A stretch of DNA of 64,000 nt from Proteus mirabilis ATCC 29906 (GCF_000160755.1 NZ_GG668583.1:184105-248104), one strand, 5' to 3'. Shown: positions 48,217-60,072, counted from the first letter of the stretch. The notes: generated by a model not told the origin, from the sequence alone. Numbers and translations are program-made.

Positions 48217-48792
48217 ATGCTGTTACTTATTGATAATTACGACTCGTTTACCTACAACCTTTACCAGTATTTTTGTGAACTGGGGGCGGAGGTTGTTGTT
48301 AAACGTAATGATGAGATTGGGCTTAAAGAGATAGAAAAGATGATGCCATCACATCTTGTTATCTCTCCGGGACCTTGCACGCCAGATGAAGCAGGGATCT
48401 CTCTTGAGGCGATACAGCGATTTGCCGGGGAAATACCTATTTTAGGTGTTTGCCTTGGTCATCAGGCGATTGGGCAAGCTTTTGGTGCATCCGTTATCAG
48501 AGCCCGTGAAGTGATGCATGGCAAAAATTCATTAATACACCATAATCAGCAAGGGGTGTTTAAAGGGCTTAATCGACCTTTAAGCGTTACCCGTTATCAC
48601 TCTTTAGTGATTGATGCGACAACCTTGCCTGTCCCTTTTGAGGTTACAGCATGGAGCCAACATGACGGGAATGTTGATGAAATTATGGGGATACGTCATC
48701 GTACTTTACCCATTGAAGGTGTGCAATTTCATCCTGAAAGTATTCTGAGTGAACAAGGGCATGAGTTATTAAATAATTTTCTTAAATATTAA
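48217..48792 (+). CDS. pabA: Aminodeoxychorismate synthase component II (glutamine amidotransferase)
   Basis: PabA supplies ammonia from glutamine to PabB for p-aminobenzoate, a folate precursor. The 191-residue class I amidotransferase has the catalytic triad C79 (GVCLGHQ), H172 and E174 (VQFHPES), the oxyanion loop [11 protein letters not shown] and NYDSFTYNL at the start. Size and sequence distinguish it from TrpG only weakly, but the neighbours argD and crp match pabA in E. coli. Confidence 0.93.
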   Translation: MLLLIDNYDSFTYNLYQYFCELGAEVVVKRNDEIGLKEIEKMMPSHLVISPGPCTPDEAGISLEAIQRFAGEIPILGVCLGHQAIGQAFGASVIRAREVMHGKNSLIHHNQQGVFKGLNRPLSVTRYHSLVIDATTLPVPFEVTAWSQHDGNVDEIMGIRHRTLPIEGVQFHPESILSEQGHELLNNFLKY

Positions 48793-48867
48793 TTGGATAA
48801 TGAAAATTTAGCGTCATTATCCACTTTTATATCAAACCTTATTTGATTTTTTATTCATATTTAGTGA

Positions 48868-50127
<1,260 letters not shown>

Positions 50128-50137
50128 ATTCAAATGT

Positions 50138-50161
50138 AAAACCCCATCATTGCGATGGGGC
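50138..50161. terminator. Terminator between convergent argD and crp
   Basis: CCCCATC pairs with GATGGGG (loop ATTGC), preceded by TAAAA. On the minus strand the stem is followed by TTTTACATTT, which suits crp. Confidence 0.75.
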
Positions 50162-50214
50162 TTCATACAAAATAATCACTGTCCATCAGTTAAATGGGCT
50201 GTTTTCAATGCAAC

Positions 50215-50847
50215 TTAACGAGTACCGTAAACAACGATAGTTTTACCGTGTGCTGAAATGAGGTTTTGATCTTCCAGCATTTTTAAAATACGGCCTACAG
50301 TTTCACGTGAACAACCTACAATTTGACCGATTTCCTGACGTGTAATTTTAATTTGCATGCCATCAGGATGCGTCATTGCATCAGGTTGTTTAGCTAAATT
50401 TAATAAAGTTTGTGCAATACGACCTGTTACATCAAGGAAAGCAAGGTTACCTACTTTTTCTGATGTGGTTTGTAATCTATTCGCCATTTGAGCGGAAAGG
50501 CGCATCAGAATGTCAGGATTGACCTGAATTAATTGGCGGAATTTTTTATAGGAAATTTCTGCTACTTCACAGGCTGTTTTTGCTCTAACCCATGCACTAC
50601 GTTCTTGATCTTCTTCAAATAATCCAAGTTCACCGATGAAGTCACCTTGGTTTAGGTAGGAAAGGATCATCTCTTTTCCTTCTTCATCTTTAATAAGAAC
50701 AGCCACGGAACCTTTAACAATATAATAAAGTGTTTCCGCTTTTTCACCTTGGTGGATCAGCGTGCTCTTGGATGGATATTTGTGAATATGGCAGTGTGAC
50801 AAAAACCATTCAAGAGTCGGGTCTGTTTGCGGCTTGCCGAGAACCAT
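50215..50847 (-). CDS. crp: cAMP receptor protein (catabolite activator)
   Basis: Global regulator that activates alternative carbon-source genes with cAMP. The 210-residue protein (E. coli 210) begins [28 protein letters not shown] and has the cAMP pocket [22 protein letters not shown], the activating-region residues and the helix-turn-helix [22 protein letters not shown] (about 170-191). Start at 50847 is set by homology; the in-frame ATG at 50883 is upstream leader. Divergent from yhfA; CRP normally autoregulates. Confidence 0.97.
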   Translation of the reverse strand: MVLGKPQTDPTLEWFLSHCHIHKYPSKSTLIHQGEKAETLYYIVKGSVAVLIKDEEGKEMILSYLNQGDFIGELGLFEEDQERSAWVRAKTACEVAEISYKKFRQLIQVNPDILMRLSAQMANRLQTTSEKVGNLAFLDVTGRIAQTLLNLAKQPDAMTHPDGMQIKITRQEIGQIVGCSRETVGRILKMLEDQNLISAHGKTIVVYGTR

Positions 50848-51159
50848 TCGCGTTATCCTCTGTACGTTAATGCAGCCTTTCAAAACGGATTGACACCCTT
50901 TTGATACAGCGTGCTTAAAATCCTATCTTTACCGATTAACTTCCTGAGAATTCGGAAAGTTAATAAGGAATAGATTATAATAAATGAGAAAATAATGCAT
51001 TGATCTTAACCACTATCATCAAGCAGATATTGTTTTTAACACAGTTAACGCATTAAGTCTCGTTTTACGCAGTCAGCATAATAAACCTATTTGCTAATTG
51101 CTAGTTGAATTATGAGAATGTACTCTTTTAGTCTTAGTTGTATTTAGGGGAAAAATAAA
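50848..51159. other. crp/yhfA divergent intergenic region
   Basis: 312 bp with promoters for crp (minus) and yhfA (plus). I see no clean TGTGA-N6-TCACA operator by eye, though CRP autoregulation would be expected. No gene or structured RNA noticed. Confidence 0.35.
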
Positions 51160-51567
51160 ATGGAAGCACGTGTTAAATGGGTTGAAGATTTATCTTTTGT
51201 TGGCGAATCATCTTCCGGCCATCAAGTTATGATGGATGGTAATTCAGGTGATAAAGCGCCTAGTCCGATGGAAATGGTATTAATTGCTGCGGGTGGTTGT
51301 AGTGCTATTGATGTGGTGAGTATCTTACGTAAAGGTCGCCACCAAGTCACTGATTGTGAAGTGAAATTAACATCAAAACGTCGTGAAGAGGCACCTCGTT
51401 TATTTACCGATATTAATTTACATTTCATTGTTTCCGGCAAAGCGTTGACAGATAAAATTGTTGAGCGAGCTGTACAATTATCAGCAGAAAAATATTGCTC
51501 TGTTTCTTTAATGTTAGGAAAAGCGGCCAATATTACGCACTCTTTTGAAATTAAAGATCCTGAATAA
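51160..51567 (+). CDS. yhfA: OsmC-like protein YhfA
   Basis: A 135-residue OsmC/Ohr-fold protein matching YhfA. The two family cysteines are visible: AAGGCSAIDVVSILRKGR (C48) and SAEKYCSVSLMLGKAANI (C112). OsmC/Ohr proteins reduce organic peroxides, but the YhfA subgroup has no defined function. RBS AGGGG precedes the ATG. Divergent from crp, as in E. coli; terminator at 51600-51635. Confidence 0.92.
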   Translation: MEARVKWVEDLSFVGESSSGHQVMMDGNSGDKAPSPMEMVLIAAGGCSAIDVVSILRKGRHQVTDCEVKLTSKRREEAPRLFTDINLHFIVSGKALTDKIVERAVQLSAEKYCSVSLMLGKAANITHSFEIKDPE

Positions 51568-51599
51568 ATTTGATATTTTAAAATAAATTTTAATATATA

Positions 51600-51635
51600 A
51601 AATAATATCCCTAAAATACGGGGATATTATTTTCG
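51600..51635. terminator. Bidirectional terminator yhfA/prkB
   Basis: AAAATAATATCCC pairs with GGGATATTATTTT around a short loop; A and T runs on both sides serve both convergent genes. Confidence 0.85.
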
Positions 51636-51655
51636 TCAAAAATAACATATCTATT

Positions 51656-52525
51656 TTAGCTAATTTTTTCACCATTCAATAATTTCTTCACCAGTGGTGC
51701 CATGATTAATTCCATCGCTAAGCCTAATTTCCCTCCTGGAACAACAATAGTATTGATAGTCGACATAAATGAACCATGCAACATTGCCAATAGATAGGGG
51801 AAATCGATATCGGTTAAGCCACGAAAGCGAATAACAATAAAACTTTCATCCAGTGTTGGAATAGCTTTAGCTGAGAAGGGATTAGAGGTATCCACCGTAG
51901 GAACGCGTTGGAAATTGATATGAGTGCGAGAAAACTGTGGAATGATGTAACTGATATAATCATCCATCGAACGTACCACAGAATCTCTCACCGCTTCTTG
52001 AGAGTGCCCGCGCTCTGTGGTGTCTCTAATTAATTTTTGTATCCATTCAAGGTTAACAATAGGCACAACACCGACTAATAGGTCAACGTGTTGAGCGACA
52101 TTATGTTGATCGGTAACGACTCCACCATGCAATCCCTCATAAAATAAAATATCTGTTTTTTCTGGCAATGCTTCCCAAGGTGTAAATGTCCCGGGTAATT
52201 GGTTATAAGGGGTTGCTTCATCATAAGAATGAAGATATTTGCGAAATTGCCCTTGCCCTGTTTGGCTATAGTGACTTAGGGTTGAACTTAATAAATTAAA
52301 GTCATTGGCTTCAGGGCCAAAATAGCTGATATGCCGTCCTTGCTCTTTCGCTTTTCTAATGGCCATATCCATTTCAGGGCGTGTATAACGGTGAAAACTA
52401 TCCCCTTCAATAGAGGCTGCATGGGCGTTGAGTTGCTGAAATATTTTACGAAAAGCTTGGCTGGTTGTAGTAGTACCTGCACCACTTGAACCAGTAACAG
52501 CAATAATAGGGTGTTTGATTGACAT
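51656..52525 (-). CDS. prkB: Phosphoribulokinase-like protein PrkB
   Basis: A 289-residue member of the phosphoribulokinase/uridine kinase family, with P-loop VTGSSGAGTTTTSQAF (10-25), EGDSFHRYTRPEMD (about 40-53) and FYEGLHGGVV. Enterobacteria lack Rubisco, so the real substrate of PrkB is unknown. Gene order yhfA-prkB-yheU-yheT matches E. coli. It lies 73 nt downstream of yheU. Confidence 0.93.
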   Translation of the reverse strand: MSIKHPIIAVTGSSGAGTTTTSQAFRKIFQQLNAHAASIEGDSFHRYTRPEMDMAIRKAKEQGRHISYFGPEANDFNLLSSTLSHYSQTGQGQFRKYLHSYDEATPYNQLPGTFTPWEALPEKTDILFYEGLHGGVVTDQHNVAQHVDLLVGVVPIVNLEWIQKLIRDTTERGHSQEAVRDSVVRSMDDYISYIIPQFSRTHINFQRVPTVDTSNPFSAKAIPTLDESFIVIRFRGLTDIDFPYLLAMLHGSFMSTINTIVVPGGKLGLAMELIMAPLVKKLLNGEKIS

Positions 52526-52598
52526 ATCATGTTCCTTTTCAAAATAAGGGCTATACCTTATTGTTAAATGTGATGTGATAGTGCCAACTTAGGTAAGA

Positions 52599-52820
52599 TC
52601 AATCAGGGCGAAACTGTGCAGCTGGCATAATGTTGACGCTTTCATGAAGCTCAGACCACACTAACACGGCCTCACCCGAGACGAGTTGTTTTTTTACGTC
52701 GGCAACTTTTTGTTCAAGCGTTTTCTCTTGCATACCATAATCAGTCCCTTCTCGTAAAACGAAACTTTCAATCAAGTTATCTAGCGTTTCGGTTGATAGT
52801 TCTTGCCAAGGGATGATCAT
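52599..52820 (-). CDS. yheU: YheU family protein
   Basis: A 73-residue soluble protein (E. coli YheU 72) with [29 protein letters not shown] conserved at the start and a helical remainder. Function unknown. It overlaps the yheT stop by 4 nt (ATGA), showing coupled translation yheT-yheU-prkB. Confidence 0.93.
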   Translation of the reverse strand: MIIPWQELSTETLDNLIESFVLREGTDYGMQEKTLEQKVADVKKQLVSGEAVLVWSELHESVNIMPAAQFRPD

Positions 52821-53797
52821 TTTACTTTCTCCAAATAGGTTGATAGCCAGTCGGGAATACGTTTTTCAAGCCACATTACAGGCTTAGAGAGTTTTCCACT
52901 AACAAAACCTACATGCCCACCAAATTCTGTTAATTGGTATTCAATATTTTTGGGTAATGTTGTGATATCAGGTATCACTTCTGTAGACATAAAGGGATCA
53001 TCTTTGGCGTGAATGATAAGTGTATTTTTTTTGATCTGATTGAGTAAAGGGAGAGCGCTACATTGACGATAATAATCAAGGGCGTCTTTGAAACCGTGAA
53101 TTTTTGCCGTGATCAGATCATCAAATTGACGTAACTTTTTAATGGATTTAATGGTTAATAGACTAATAGGTAACGATTGGGGATAGCGGATCAATTTGCG
53201 AGTCGCATTGCGTTTTAACCCTTTCAGTAAATACCATTGATAGAAGCGCGAAAATCCTCGCTCTATTTTGGTTGAGCAAGGTTCTAACATCAAAGGTGCG
53301 GACACTATAACAGCGGCATCTAATACCGCATTTTCACCACTTTCGGCAAGATAATAGGCCAGCATATTGCCTCCTAAAGAGTAACCTACCGCTGCGGTTG
53401 GTTGTTCGCCAAATTGCTCTTTTAACCAATTCAGAAAATAGCGGGCATCTTCTGTTTCACCAGAATGATAAATGCGTTTTTGCCGATTGGGTTCGCCACT
53501 ACAGCCTCGAAAATGCATGACAACACCTAGCCATCCTCGCGCTTTCGCCGCGGCTAGCATGCCATGAACATAAGGGCTATTAAAGTTACCTTCCAAACCA
53601 TGAAAGATAACCAAACGGGGCTTATGTTGCGCTGTTTTGGGTTCTTCACTCCATGCTAAGTCGACAAAATCATTATCAGGCAAATTAAGCCGTTGCCAAT
53701 AAGGCGTTAATAGTGGCGTTCTTCGCACTATTCGAGGCAAAAGTGTCTGTAAATGGGGATTCTTAGCCCAAGGTATTGGATCAAAATATTGAGACAT
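52817..53797 (-). CDS. yheT: Alpha/beta hydrolase YheT
   Basis: A 326-residue alpha/beta hydrolase of the YheT/ABHD1-3 family, fitting E. coli YheT (340). Visible: [16 protein letters not shown], the nucleophile elbow [15 protein letters not shown] (Ser near residue 145), acid segment [11 protein letters not shown] and the catalytic His in [12 protein letters not shown]. Substrate unknown. In E. coli yheS follows upstream in the same orientation; here an 8.2-kb block separates them. Confidence 0.93.
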   Translation of the reverse strand: MSQYFDPIPWAKNPHLQTLLPRIVRRTPLLTPYWQRLNLPDNDFVDLAWSEEPKTAQHKPRLVIFHGLEGNFNSPYVHGMLAAAKARGWLGVVMHFRGCSGEPNRQKRIYHSGETEDARYFLNWLKEQFGEQPTAAVGYSLGGNMLAYYLAESGENAVLDAAVIVSAPLMLEPCSTKIERGFSRFYQWYLLKGLKRNATRKLIRYPQSLPISLLTIKSIKKLRQFDDLITAKIHGFKDALDYYRQCSALPLLNQIKKNTLIIHAKDDPFMSTEVIPDITTLPKNIEYQLTEFGGHVGFVSGKLSKPVMWLEKRIPDWLSTYLEKVK

Positions 53798-53896
53798 AGT
53801 TCCGTTTATTAAAATGAATTAATGCTTGTTTGCTAAATAACATACTGCTATTTTCGGTGAAAATAAAACATCTGTCACATCTTTGAGCATTTCACT

Positions 53897-54502
53897 ATGA
53901 CAAATAGCCTAGTTGTTTCGTTGAGCGTTTTCCTTTTTATTGCAGCCATTACGCCCGGACCTAATAATTTACTATTAACCTCTTCGGGGGCTCATGTTGG
54001 TTTAAAACGCTCTTTAACGTTGATGGCAGGCATTATCGTCGGAATGCAATGTGTATTACTTAGCTCTGCGTTTGGTATTGCGACATTATTGATTATTTAT
54101 CCTGCATTGCATATCGGTTTAAAGATTATTGGTAGCATTTATCTTTGTTGGTTAGCTTGGAAAACAGCAACCGCTTCTTATCAACGATTAGATATTTCAA
54201 GTAAAGTGCCCCAAACAGTGACGGCGTTTCAAGGTGGATTATTGCAATTTTTAAATCCAAAAGCTTGGATGATGGGACTAGGCGCCGTAGGAAGTTTTAG
54301 TTTAGCCGGTGATGGTTATTTGGGATCGATTGGTGTAATTAGTGTTGTGATGTTGGTGGTAAATTTTATCGCTGGTATGGTATGGATTTTAGGTGGAACA
54401 TTTATCAGTCGTTTTTTACAAAGCAGACGAGCATGGTTCTTATTTAATATTATAATGGGGATATTAACCGCCATGTGTATTCCATTGATTTGGATTGAAT
54501 AA
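53897..54502 (+). CDS. LysE/RhtB-family amino acid exporter
   Basis: A 201-residue inner-membrane protein of the LysE superfamily, with five to six helices. Family motifs: FIAAITPGPNNLLLTSSGAHVGLKRSL (about 15-41) and LQFLNPKAWMMGLGAVGSF (about 117-135). RhtB/LeuE-type exporters expel homoserine, threonine, leucine or similar; the substrate is not readable. Divergent from yheT, first gene of the block inserted between yheT and yheS. Confidence 0.88.
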   Translation: MTNSLVVSLSVFLFIAAITPGPNNLLLTSSGAHVGLKRSLTLMAGIIVGMQCVLLSSAFGIATLLIIYPALHIGLKIIGSIYLCWLAWKTATASYQRLDISSKVPQTVTAFQGGLLQFLNPKAWMMGLGAVGSFSLAGDGYLGSIGVISVVMLVVNFIAGMVWILGGTFISRFLQSRRAWFLFNIIMGILTAMCIPLIWIE

Positions 54503-55226
54503 ATATAGGCTAAAATAAATGATTTAATTTCTTTTTATTGTTGTAAATAATATTTTTTTTAGTTTAGTTAGTCTCTTGTTTTGTTGTATTGCATTTAATT
54601 AGATAATTTAGCTATGTTGAGTTATTTTCTACGATTATTATTATACCCAAATATGTTATTTAATCACACATTACACATAATTATTTATTACCGTTGTTGA
54701 TGATTATCTATTAATAATATTAAGTATGATTAAAGTGTTGTTTTGTGTATTTCTTGATTATTTTATCTTTAATTTTAATCGTAGCTGTGACAAGGAATTA
54801 TTTATTCCGTTTGATTGACCATGGTTGTTGAGTGTTTATTGGTTGTTTATTTTTATTAACATTAATTTTATGATTATTTATCAATGGGATAAAAAATTTT
54901 TATTATGCTATATATTGATATTTAATGGAATTTTATCTGCAGTGATATTAAGGAATAAATTATTTCAAAAAACTAAAAAAAATTTAAGCATTATTTATAA
55001 TTCGTTTAAAAATAGATGTGCTTATACGTAAAATTTTAGATAAAATCATAAACAGAATTATTATAAAGGTATTGTTAATATTATTAACATTTTCTATTGA
55101 GTAGATGATGTTTTTTATTCACTTTACCATCAATAATTAATTAATTAATTAATTATTTAATACAATTAAATTTGTTAATAATTAAATCATTATAAAAATA
55201 GTATAATTTAAGTGGATTATGTCATT
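54503..55226. other. AT-rich region upstream of the RpiR-type gene with a TTAA repeat
   Basis: 724 bp of very AT-rich sequence. At 55135-55155 the tetranucleotide TTAA is repeated in tandem (four full units plus flanks), about 70 bp before the regulator start. A 68-codon TTG-started open frame at 54825-55031 is hydrophobic but has no good ribosome site or recognisable feature, so it is not called as a gene. No terminator of note after the LysE-type gene. Confidence 0.4.
55135..55155. repeat. Tandem TTAA simple repeat
   Basis: 21 bp of AATTAATTAA periodicity (four complete TTAA units at 55137-55152) within the presumed promoter region of the RpiR-type regulator. Confidence 0.75.
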
Positions 55227-56087
55227 ATGCCTACATTAACGAAGATAGCGTGGATAAAACCAGGGATGGCGACAAATCAACGTAAAATAGCGGATTATAT
55301 TTTAGAACACCCTGAAAAAATCGTGACTTTATCATCACAGCAATTAGCCGAAATTATGGGAGTCAGCCAATCAGCAATAGTGAAATTTAGTCAAAAGATA
55401 GGATTTAAAGGATTTCCTTCTTTAAAGCTGGCTATCAGTGAAGATTTAGGCCGAAAAAATGCTAATTCAGAAAAAAACTCCAGCATATTACATAACCAAA
55501 TAGATTCAGAGGATAGCCTGGTTGTTATTGCGCAGAAATTAGCACAAGAAAAAAATAATTCAATTCGGGATACCACACGTCAAATTAATTATCACCAGTT
55601 TGAACAAGTGATCCAACAGATTGATGACGCCTCTCGGGTACAAATTATAGGTATTGGTGGATCAGGTTTAGTTGCCAGAGATTTAAGTTATAAATTACAG
55701 AAAATAGGTATTACGACTTTAATTGAAACTGATCACCATGTACAAATTTCTGTTGCTCAGATGTTAAGCCCTCGGGATTTACAAATTGTGATCTCTTACA
55801 GTGGCAAAAGAAAAGATATGCTGGTCGCTGCATCTGTGGCTAAAAAACAAGGTGCTAAAATTATAGCGATCACAGGAGAAAAACATTCACCACTAGGTCT
55901 GATGGCCGATTATATATTAGAAACTATTGCTGATGAAGGTGAGTGGCGTAGTGCTGCTATTTCTTCTCGCACTGCACAAAACACCATTACCGATCTTATC
56001 TTTATGGCATTATTAAAGAAGCGTGATGAAAATGCGAAGGCTTTAGTATTAAGCTCTCAAGCACTAATTAATAGTCTGGATGATTAA
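55227..56087 (+). CDS. RpiR/MurR-family transcriptional regulator
   Basis: A 286-residue regulator: N-terminal HTH_6 domain (TNQRKIADYILEHPEKIVTLSSQQLAEIMGVSQSAIVKFSQKIGFKGFPSLKLAIS, about 14-68) and a C-terminal SIS sugar-isomerase-like domain (QIIGIGGSGLVARDLSYKLQKIG, VISYSGKRKDMLVAASVAKKQGAKIIAITG). Such proteins sense phosphosugars (for example MurNAc-6-P). No sugar gene lies next to it, so the target is unknown. The ATG at 55227 is preferred over a GTG at 55212. Placed between the LysE-type exporter and aer. Confidence 0.87.
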   Translation: MPTLTKIAWIKPGMATNQRKIADYILEHPEKIVTLSSQQLAEIMGVSQSAIVKFSQKIGFKGFPSLKLAISEDLGRKNANSEKNSSILHNQIDSEDSLVVIAQKLAQEKNNSIRDTTRQINYHQFEQVIQQIDDASRVQIIGIGGSGLVARDLSYKLQKIGITTLIETDHHVQISVAQMLSPRDLQIVISYSGKRKDMLVAASVAKKQGAKIIAITGEKHSPLGLMADYILETIADEGEWRSAAISSRTAQNTITDLIFMALLKKRDENAKALVLSSQALINSLDD

Positions 56088-56144
56088 TTTATTTGAACTG
56101 ATTCAAATTTTTAATATTTAAAAGTTAATATTTACACTTATTTC

Positions 56145-56171
56145 TAAAGTTATTCTCTTTGTAGCCGAAAC
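56145..56171 (+). promoter_or_regulatory. FliA (sigma-28) promoter of aer
   Basis: TAAAGTTA (56145-56152), 11-bp spacer, GCCGAAAC (56164-56171). The enterobacterial sigma-28 consensus is TAAAGTTT-N11-GCCGATAA. The box ends 64 nt before the aer ATG. Confidence 0.82.
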
Positions 56172-56235
56172 GTTAGTTATTTAGCACGTGTTTTTTTATT
56201 GAGATATCTCATTTCAATGACGAGGAGAGTAACTA

Positions 56236-57780
56236 ATGCGTAACAATCAACCGGTGACACAGCGAGAATATCCGGTAGCTGAAAACGCAACACTGATGTC
56301 AACAACCGATGTTAATGGCAATATTATTTATGCTAATGAGGATTTTGTTGAAGTCAGTGGTTTTTCAGCACAAGAGTTAATGGGGCAACCCCATAATATT
56401 GTCAGACATCCAGATATTCCTGCTGATGTATTTAGAGACATGTGGAAAACATTAAAACAGGGGGAGGTTTGGACGGGAATAGTTAAAAATAGGCGCAAAA
56501 ATGGCGATCATTATTGGGTAAGAGCTAATGTCACCCCTATTATTCGTCAAGGTAAAATTCAAAGTTTTATGTCAGTGAGGACGGCGGCAAAAAAAGAAGA
56601 AGTAGAACAAGCCGCAGCACTTTATGCCGCTTTTAACCAAGGTAAATATCCCTCTCACACTTTTTCTAAGGGGGCTTTCATTTATAAGGGCTGGAAAAGT
56701 TGGCGCTCATGGAAACAAACACTCTCACTAAAGCAGCGTGTACGCTTACTTCTCTTATTACCATTTCCTTTTATATTATTAAGTGTTTGGTTTGCTGGTT
56801 TAAATGGTTGGGGTTTATTCATTCATACCGCTATCTTACTTTCACTATTGATAGCCAATGAGCGAATTTTTTATTTTCAAATAGTGAAGCCGATTATGAT
56901 CCTTAATAAGCACGCTAATCGGGTGGCTACAGGTGATGAACACAACGTTGATTATCTTGATCGTATTGATGAAATTGGTATGACTCAACGTTCTGTAAAC
57001 CAATTAGGGCGGATGTTTCGTTGGCTTGTGAACGATGTCAGTCATCAAATCCATCAAGTTGCTTTTTCTTGTGATCAATTAGCAGCGGGGAATCGTGATC
57101 TCTATACGAGGACTGAACAAACTGCAAGTCATGTTGAGACTACTGCGTCAACCATGAATCAATTAACCACAGCGGTGAGTAATAATAGTGAAACGGCAGG
57201 GCAGGCTAATAATTTATCTAATATGACTTGCAAGGCAGCAATACAAGGCGGAACAGCAATGGATACTATTGTGCATACGATGGACGATATTGCGAAAAGT
57301 TCTGAGCGTATCAGTAATATTATTGGTGTCATTGACAGTATTGCATTTCAAACCAACATATTGGCATTAAACGCTTCGGTGGAAGCCGCCAGAGCAGGAG
57401 AGCAAGGACGCGGTTTTTCTGTGGTAGCCAGCGAGGTGCGTAATTTAGCGCAACGCAGTGCAGAGGCGGCAAAAGAGATCAAAGCATTGATTAATACATC
57501 AAGTAACAATATTAAGATTGGCTCAAAGCAAGTAAATGAGACGGTGGAAACAATGGAAAATATTGTGGTTCATGTAAAAAATGTCACGAGTCTTATTGGT
57601 GAAATCAGCCTTGCATCATCAGAACAAAGTGCAGGATTAAAAGAGCTTGGTCGAGCTGTAGAGCAGTTAGAATCAATAACACATGAAAATGCAGATTATG
57701 TCTCTAAAGCGTCATCAATTTCCGGAGAAATGAAAGAACAAACGAATTATTTAGTAAAAGCCATTCATGTATTTCACTAA
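56236..57780 (+). CDS. aer: Aerotaxis receptor Aer
   Basis: Aer senses redox/oxygen through FAD and signals to CheA. The 514-residue protein (E. coli 506) has an N-terminal PAS domain (about 15-115; MSTTDVNGNIIYANEDFVEVSG, GQPHNIVRHPDIPADVFRDMW and KNRRKNGDHYWVRANVTPI), a membrane anchor (about 175-210), a HAMP-like segment and the MCP signalling domain with the hairpin tip [35 protein letters not shown]. No CheR-docking NWETF tail, as normal for Aer. FliA promoter upstream. Confidence 0.95.
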   Translation: MRNNQPVTQREYPVAENATLMSTTDVNGNIIYANEDFVEVSGFSAQELMGQPHNIVRHPDIPADVFRDMWKTLKQGEVWTGIVKNRRKNGDHYWVRANVTPIIRQGKIQSFMSVRTAAKKEEVEQAAALYAAFNQGKYPSHTFSKGAFIYKGWKSWRSWKQTLSLKQRVRLLLLLPFPFILLSVWFAGLNGWGLFIHTAILLSLLIANERIFYFQIVKPIMILNKHANRVATGDEHNVDYLDRIDEIGMTQRSVNQLGRMFRWLVNDVSHQIHQVAFSCDQLAAGNRDLYTRTEQTASHVETTASTMNQLTTAVSNNSETAGQANNLSNMTCKAAIQGGTAMDTIVHTMDDIAKSSERISNIIGVIDSIAFQTNILALNASVEAARAGEQGRGFSVVASEVRNLAQRSAEAAKEIKALINTSSNNIKIGSKQVNETVETMENIVVHVKNVTSLIGEISLASSEQSAGLKELGRAVEQLESITHENADYVSKASSISGEMKEQTNYLVKAIHVFH

Positions 57781-57831
57781 ATAATAAGAAAAGTCGAATA
57801 AAGAAATAGGTAAAGATCTTACAGATAATAT

Positions 57832-57857
57832 AAAACACCTCATTTTTATGAGGTGTT
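57832..57857. terminator. Terminator between convergent aer and mcp
   Basis: AACACCTCAT pairs with ATGAGGTGTT; on the minus strand TTTTATATT follows, ending the chemoreceptor gene at 57886. Confidence 0.75.
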
Positions 57858-57885
57858 GATATACATATAAATAGATTAGCACTTG

Positions 57886-59613
57886 TTAAAAACTTGTCCA
57901 ATCATCATCTTCATCTTCTTTGAATGTCGATTGTTTATGGTTTTTTGGCTCTTTTATTCTTGAGTCTTGTTGATTTTCTTTTATGAGCGATAACCCAATA
58001 TTTGCTGATTTCTCAACGGGTTTTGCTAATGTGCTATTCTTCGAAAATAGACTTTCCGCTGTTTTAAATTGCTCAACAATTTGCTCAAGATCACCCGCCT
58101 TTTCGGTTAGTAAACTTGCTACAGCAGAAGATTGCTCCACCATTGCGGCATTTTGTTGTGTCGCTTTATCCATTTCAGTGACGGCTAAAGAGACTTGAGA
58201 AATGCCTCGCGTTTGTTCTTCTGATGCAGATAGGATCTCAGTCATTGAGCTTTCAACATGTTTAACTGATGTGAGGATCTCATCCATTGAAGTACTGACT
58301 TGTTCAACCAGTTGATTACCTTGTTTGACGCGGTTAATCGACGCATCAATAAGCTCTTTGATCTCTTTTGCCGCCTCTGCACTACGTTGCGCCAATTCTC
58401 TTACTTCTGTGGCAACAACAGAAAAACCACGTCCTTGCTCTCCTGCTCTGGCCGCTTCTACCGCAGCATTGAGTGATAATATATTGGTTTGAAAAGCAAT
58501 GCTGTTGATAACCGTTGTGATCTCGCCAATCTTTTGAGAGCTTTGTGCAATATCGTTCATGGTTTTTACCATTCTATGGGTAACATCCCCCCCTTTACTG
58601 GCAATATTAGAGGTTTGATTGATAAGGTGTGATACTTCACGAGCACTTTCAGTATTATTTTTTACTGTGGCGGTTAGTTGCTCCATACTAGAAGCGGTTT
58701 CTTCTAAAGCACTCGCTTGCTCTTGAGTACGACTAGATAGATCATTATTACCAGCACTGAGCTCTTGTACACCATTATAAATATGATGACTTGTTCCGCG
58801 AATAGCATTGACTATCAGTGATAATTCAGACCGCATATACTGTATTCCATTAATAAGTTGGTCTATCTCATTATTACCTTTGGCTTTTATGGTGCTATTT
58901 TCAAGTAAATTCCCTTGTGAGATATCTGACATATAATCAATGACTTGTTTAATACGTAACACGATATGGTGGCGTATCCACAACATGACAAACACCGTAA
59001 ATAAGATAAATACCGACATAAAAATAAACGCGAAGATCAACGCGCGTTGGTAATTACCCTGTGCGGCTTCTATCGCGTGGTTGACGACATTATCACTAAG
59101 ATGATCCGTTGCCTCATAAAGTGATTGTGTGAACCGCTCATTCGTATTGTGAGCATAAAGAGATTGGAAACCGTAATAATCTCGTATTTCTAAACATGAA
59201 ACGAGCTGGTCAAGATCGTAAATGACACGCTGAAATAGTTTTTTCATTTTCGCCACTTTTTCGCGATCAAAATCGGCATTTTCAGCGGAGGTAAAATATT
59301 GGGTAATAATGCTAGAGACTTCTTTTTTTCGTTGAGGGTAAGAGGAGAGGAAATCTGTAATTTTGCTTTCAGCAAGATCTGGGGTGAGATGAGCATCAAA
59401 CATTACATTAAGCATATCTTCACGTAATTTATTTAATGCGGCATAACCATAATCCATGGTTTTTATCTGTTCAAAACCATCGGCTAACTGTGAAATTCGC
59501 TTATTAGTTAAATAAGCATCACGAATGCCTGTAGCACCAGAAAACAACTGAATGGCACAAAACAAGATCAAAATAAACATTAAGCCACTAGATATTTTTA
59601 TTCGTTTAAGCAT
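57886..59613 (-). CDS. Methyl-accepting chemotaxis protein (copy 1)
   Basis: A 575-residue chemoreceptor. First membrane helix about 8-30, periplasmic four-helix (TarH-type) sensing domain to about 185, second helix ([22 protein letters not shown]), HAMP ([17 protein letters not shown]) and the signalling hairpin with tip [32 protein letters not shown]. Ends DDDWTSF, close to the NWETF pentapeptide that docks CheR/CheB, so it is a high-abundance-type receptor. Start at 59613 by homology with copy 2 (MLKRIKIS), not 59670. Own FliA promoter. Ligand unknown. Confidence 0.93.
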   Translation of the reverse strand: MLKRIKISSGLMFILILFCAIQLFSGATGIRDAYLTNKRISQLADGFEQIKTMDYGYAALNKLREDMLNVMFDAHLTPDLAESKITDFLSSYPQRKKEVSSIITQYFTSAENADFDREKVAKMKKLFQRVIYDLDQLVSCLEIRDYYGFQSLYAHNTNERFTQSLYEATDHLSDNVVNHAIEAAQGNYQRALIFAFIFMSVFILFTVFVMLWIRHHIVLRIKQVIDYMSDISQGNLLENSTIKAKGNNEIDQLINGIQYMRSELSLIVNAIRGTSHHIYNGVQELSAGNNDLSSRTQEQASALEETASSMEQLTATVKNNTESAREVSHLINQTSNIASKGGDVTHRMVKTMNDIAQSSQKIGEITTVINSIAFQTNILSLNAAVEAARAGEQGRGFSVVATEVRELAQRSAEAAKEIKELIDASINRVKQGNQLVEQVSTSMDEILTSVKHVESSMTEILSASEEQTRGISQVSLAVTEMDKATQQNAAMVEQSSAVASLLTEKAGDLEQIVEQFKTAESLFSKNSTLAKPVEKSANIGLSLIKENQQDSRIKEPKNHKQSTFKEDEDDDWTSF

Positions 59614-59680
59614 AGCCTTACCTATTTCATTAATTTGTAGGATAAAGAGCAAGGAACGACAAACATACATCAGTTAAATT

Positions 59681-59707
59681 TATTCGGCTTAATAATTGAA
59701 AACTTTA
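59681..59707 (-). promoter_or_regulatory. FliA (sigma-28) promoter of mcp copy 1
   Basis: On the minus strand TAAAGTTT (59707-59700), an 11-bp spacer and GCCGAATA (59688-59681), a perfect -35 box and a near-consensus -10; 67 nt upstream of the start codon at 59613. Confidence 0.88.
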
Positions 59708-59959
59708 CTTTTTTTATCTATTTTGTGACTGAAAACGACTTATTTTGCTTTTTTTCGCTTTAATTAACCGCTAATAACTAAAATTTTCTAATGATTGGTG
59801 TAAGGTGCTAGGGGAAAAAAATGATTTATTAGCAAGGCGAATTATTAGTAATTAAAAGTTTCTAATGATTGATGAGAAAGAAAAGAAAAATATCAGCAAG
59901 CAAAGTGCTGTCTGACTTTTATAATCTATAAGAATGGGAAAATTTATAATTGATTTTAA

Positions 59960-59993
59960 GAAATACCTCCAATCTTGTTTGATTGAAGGTATT
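59960..59993 (-). terminator. Terminator of mcp copy 2
   Basis: AATACCT-CAATC pairs with GATTG-AGGTATT (one mismatch); minus-strand tail TTTCTTAAAA. It lies about 80 nt beyond the stop at 60073, so copies 1 and 2 are separate transcripts. Confidence 0.7.
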
Positions 59994-60072
59994 AACGGTA
60001 GAGGTCTTTAATACAGATGTAACGTGTTATTTAAACTTTGTCGCAGGTTAATATTATTGTAGGTTATTTAGC

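Noticed and set aside
54825..55031. Hydrophobic 68-codon open frame before the RpiR-type gene
   Set aside because: TTG start, no convincing ribosome site, AT-rich background and no recognisable motif; could be chance.
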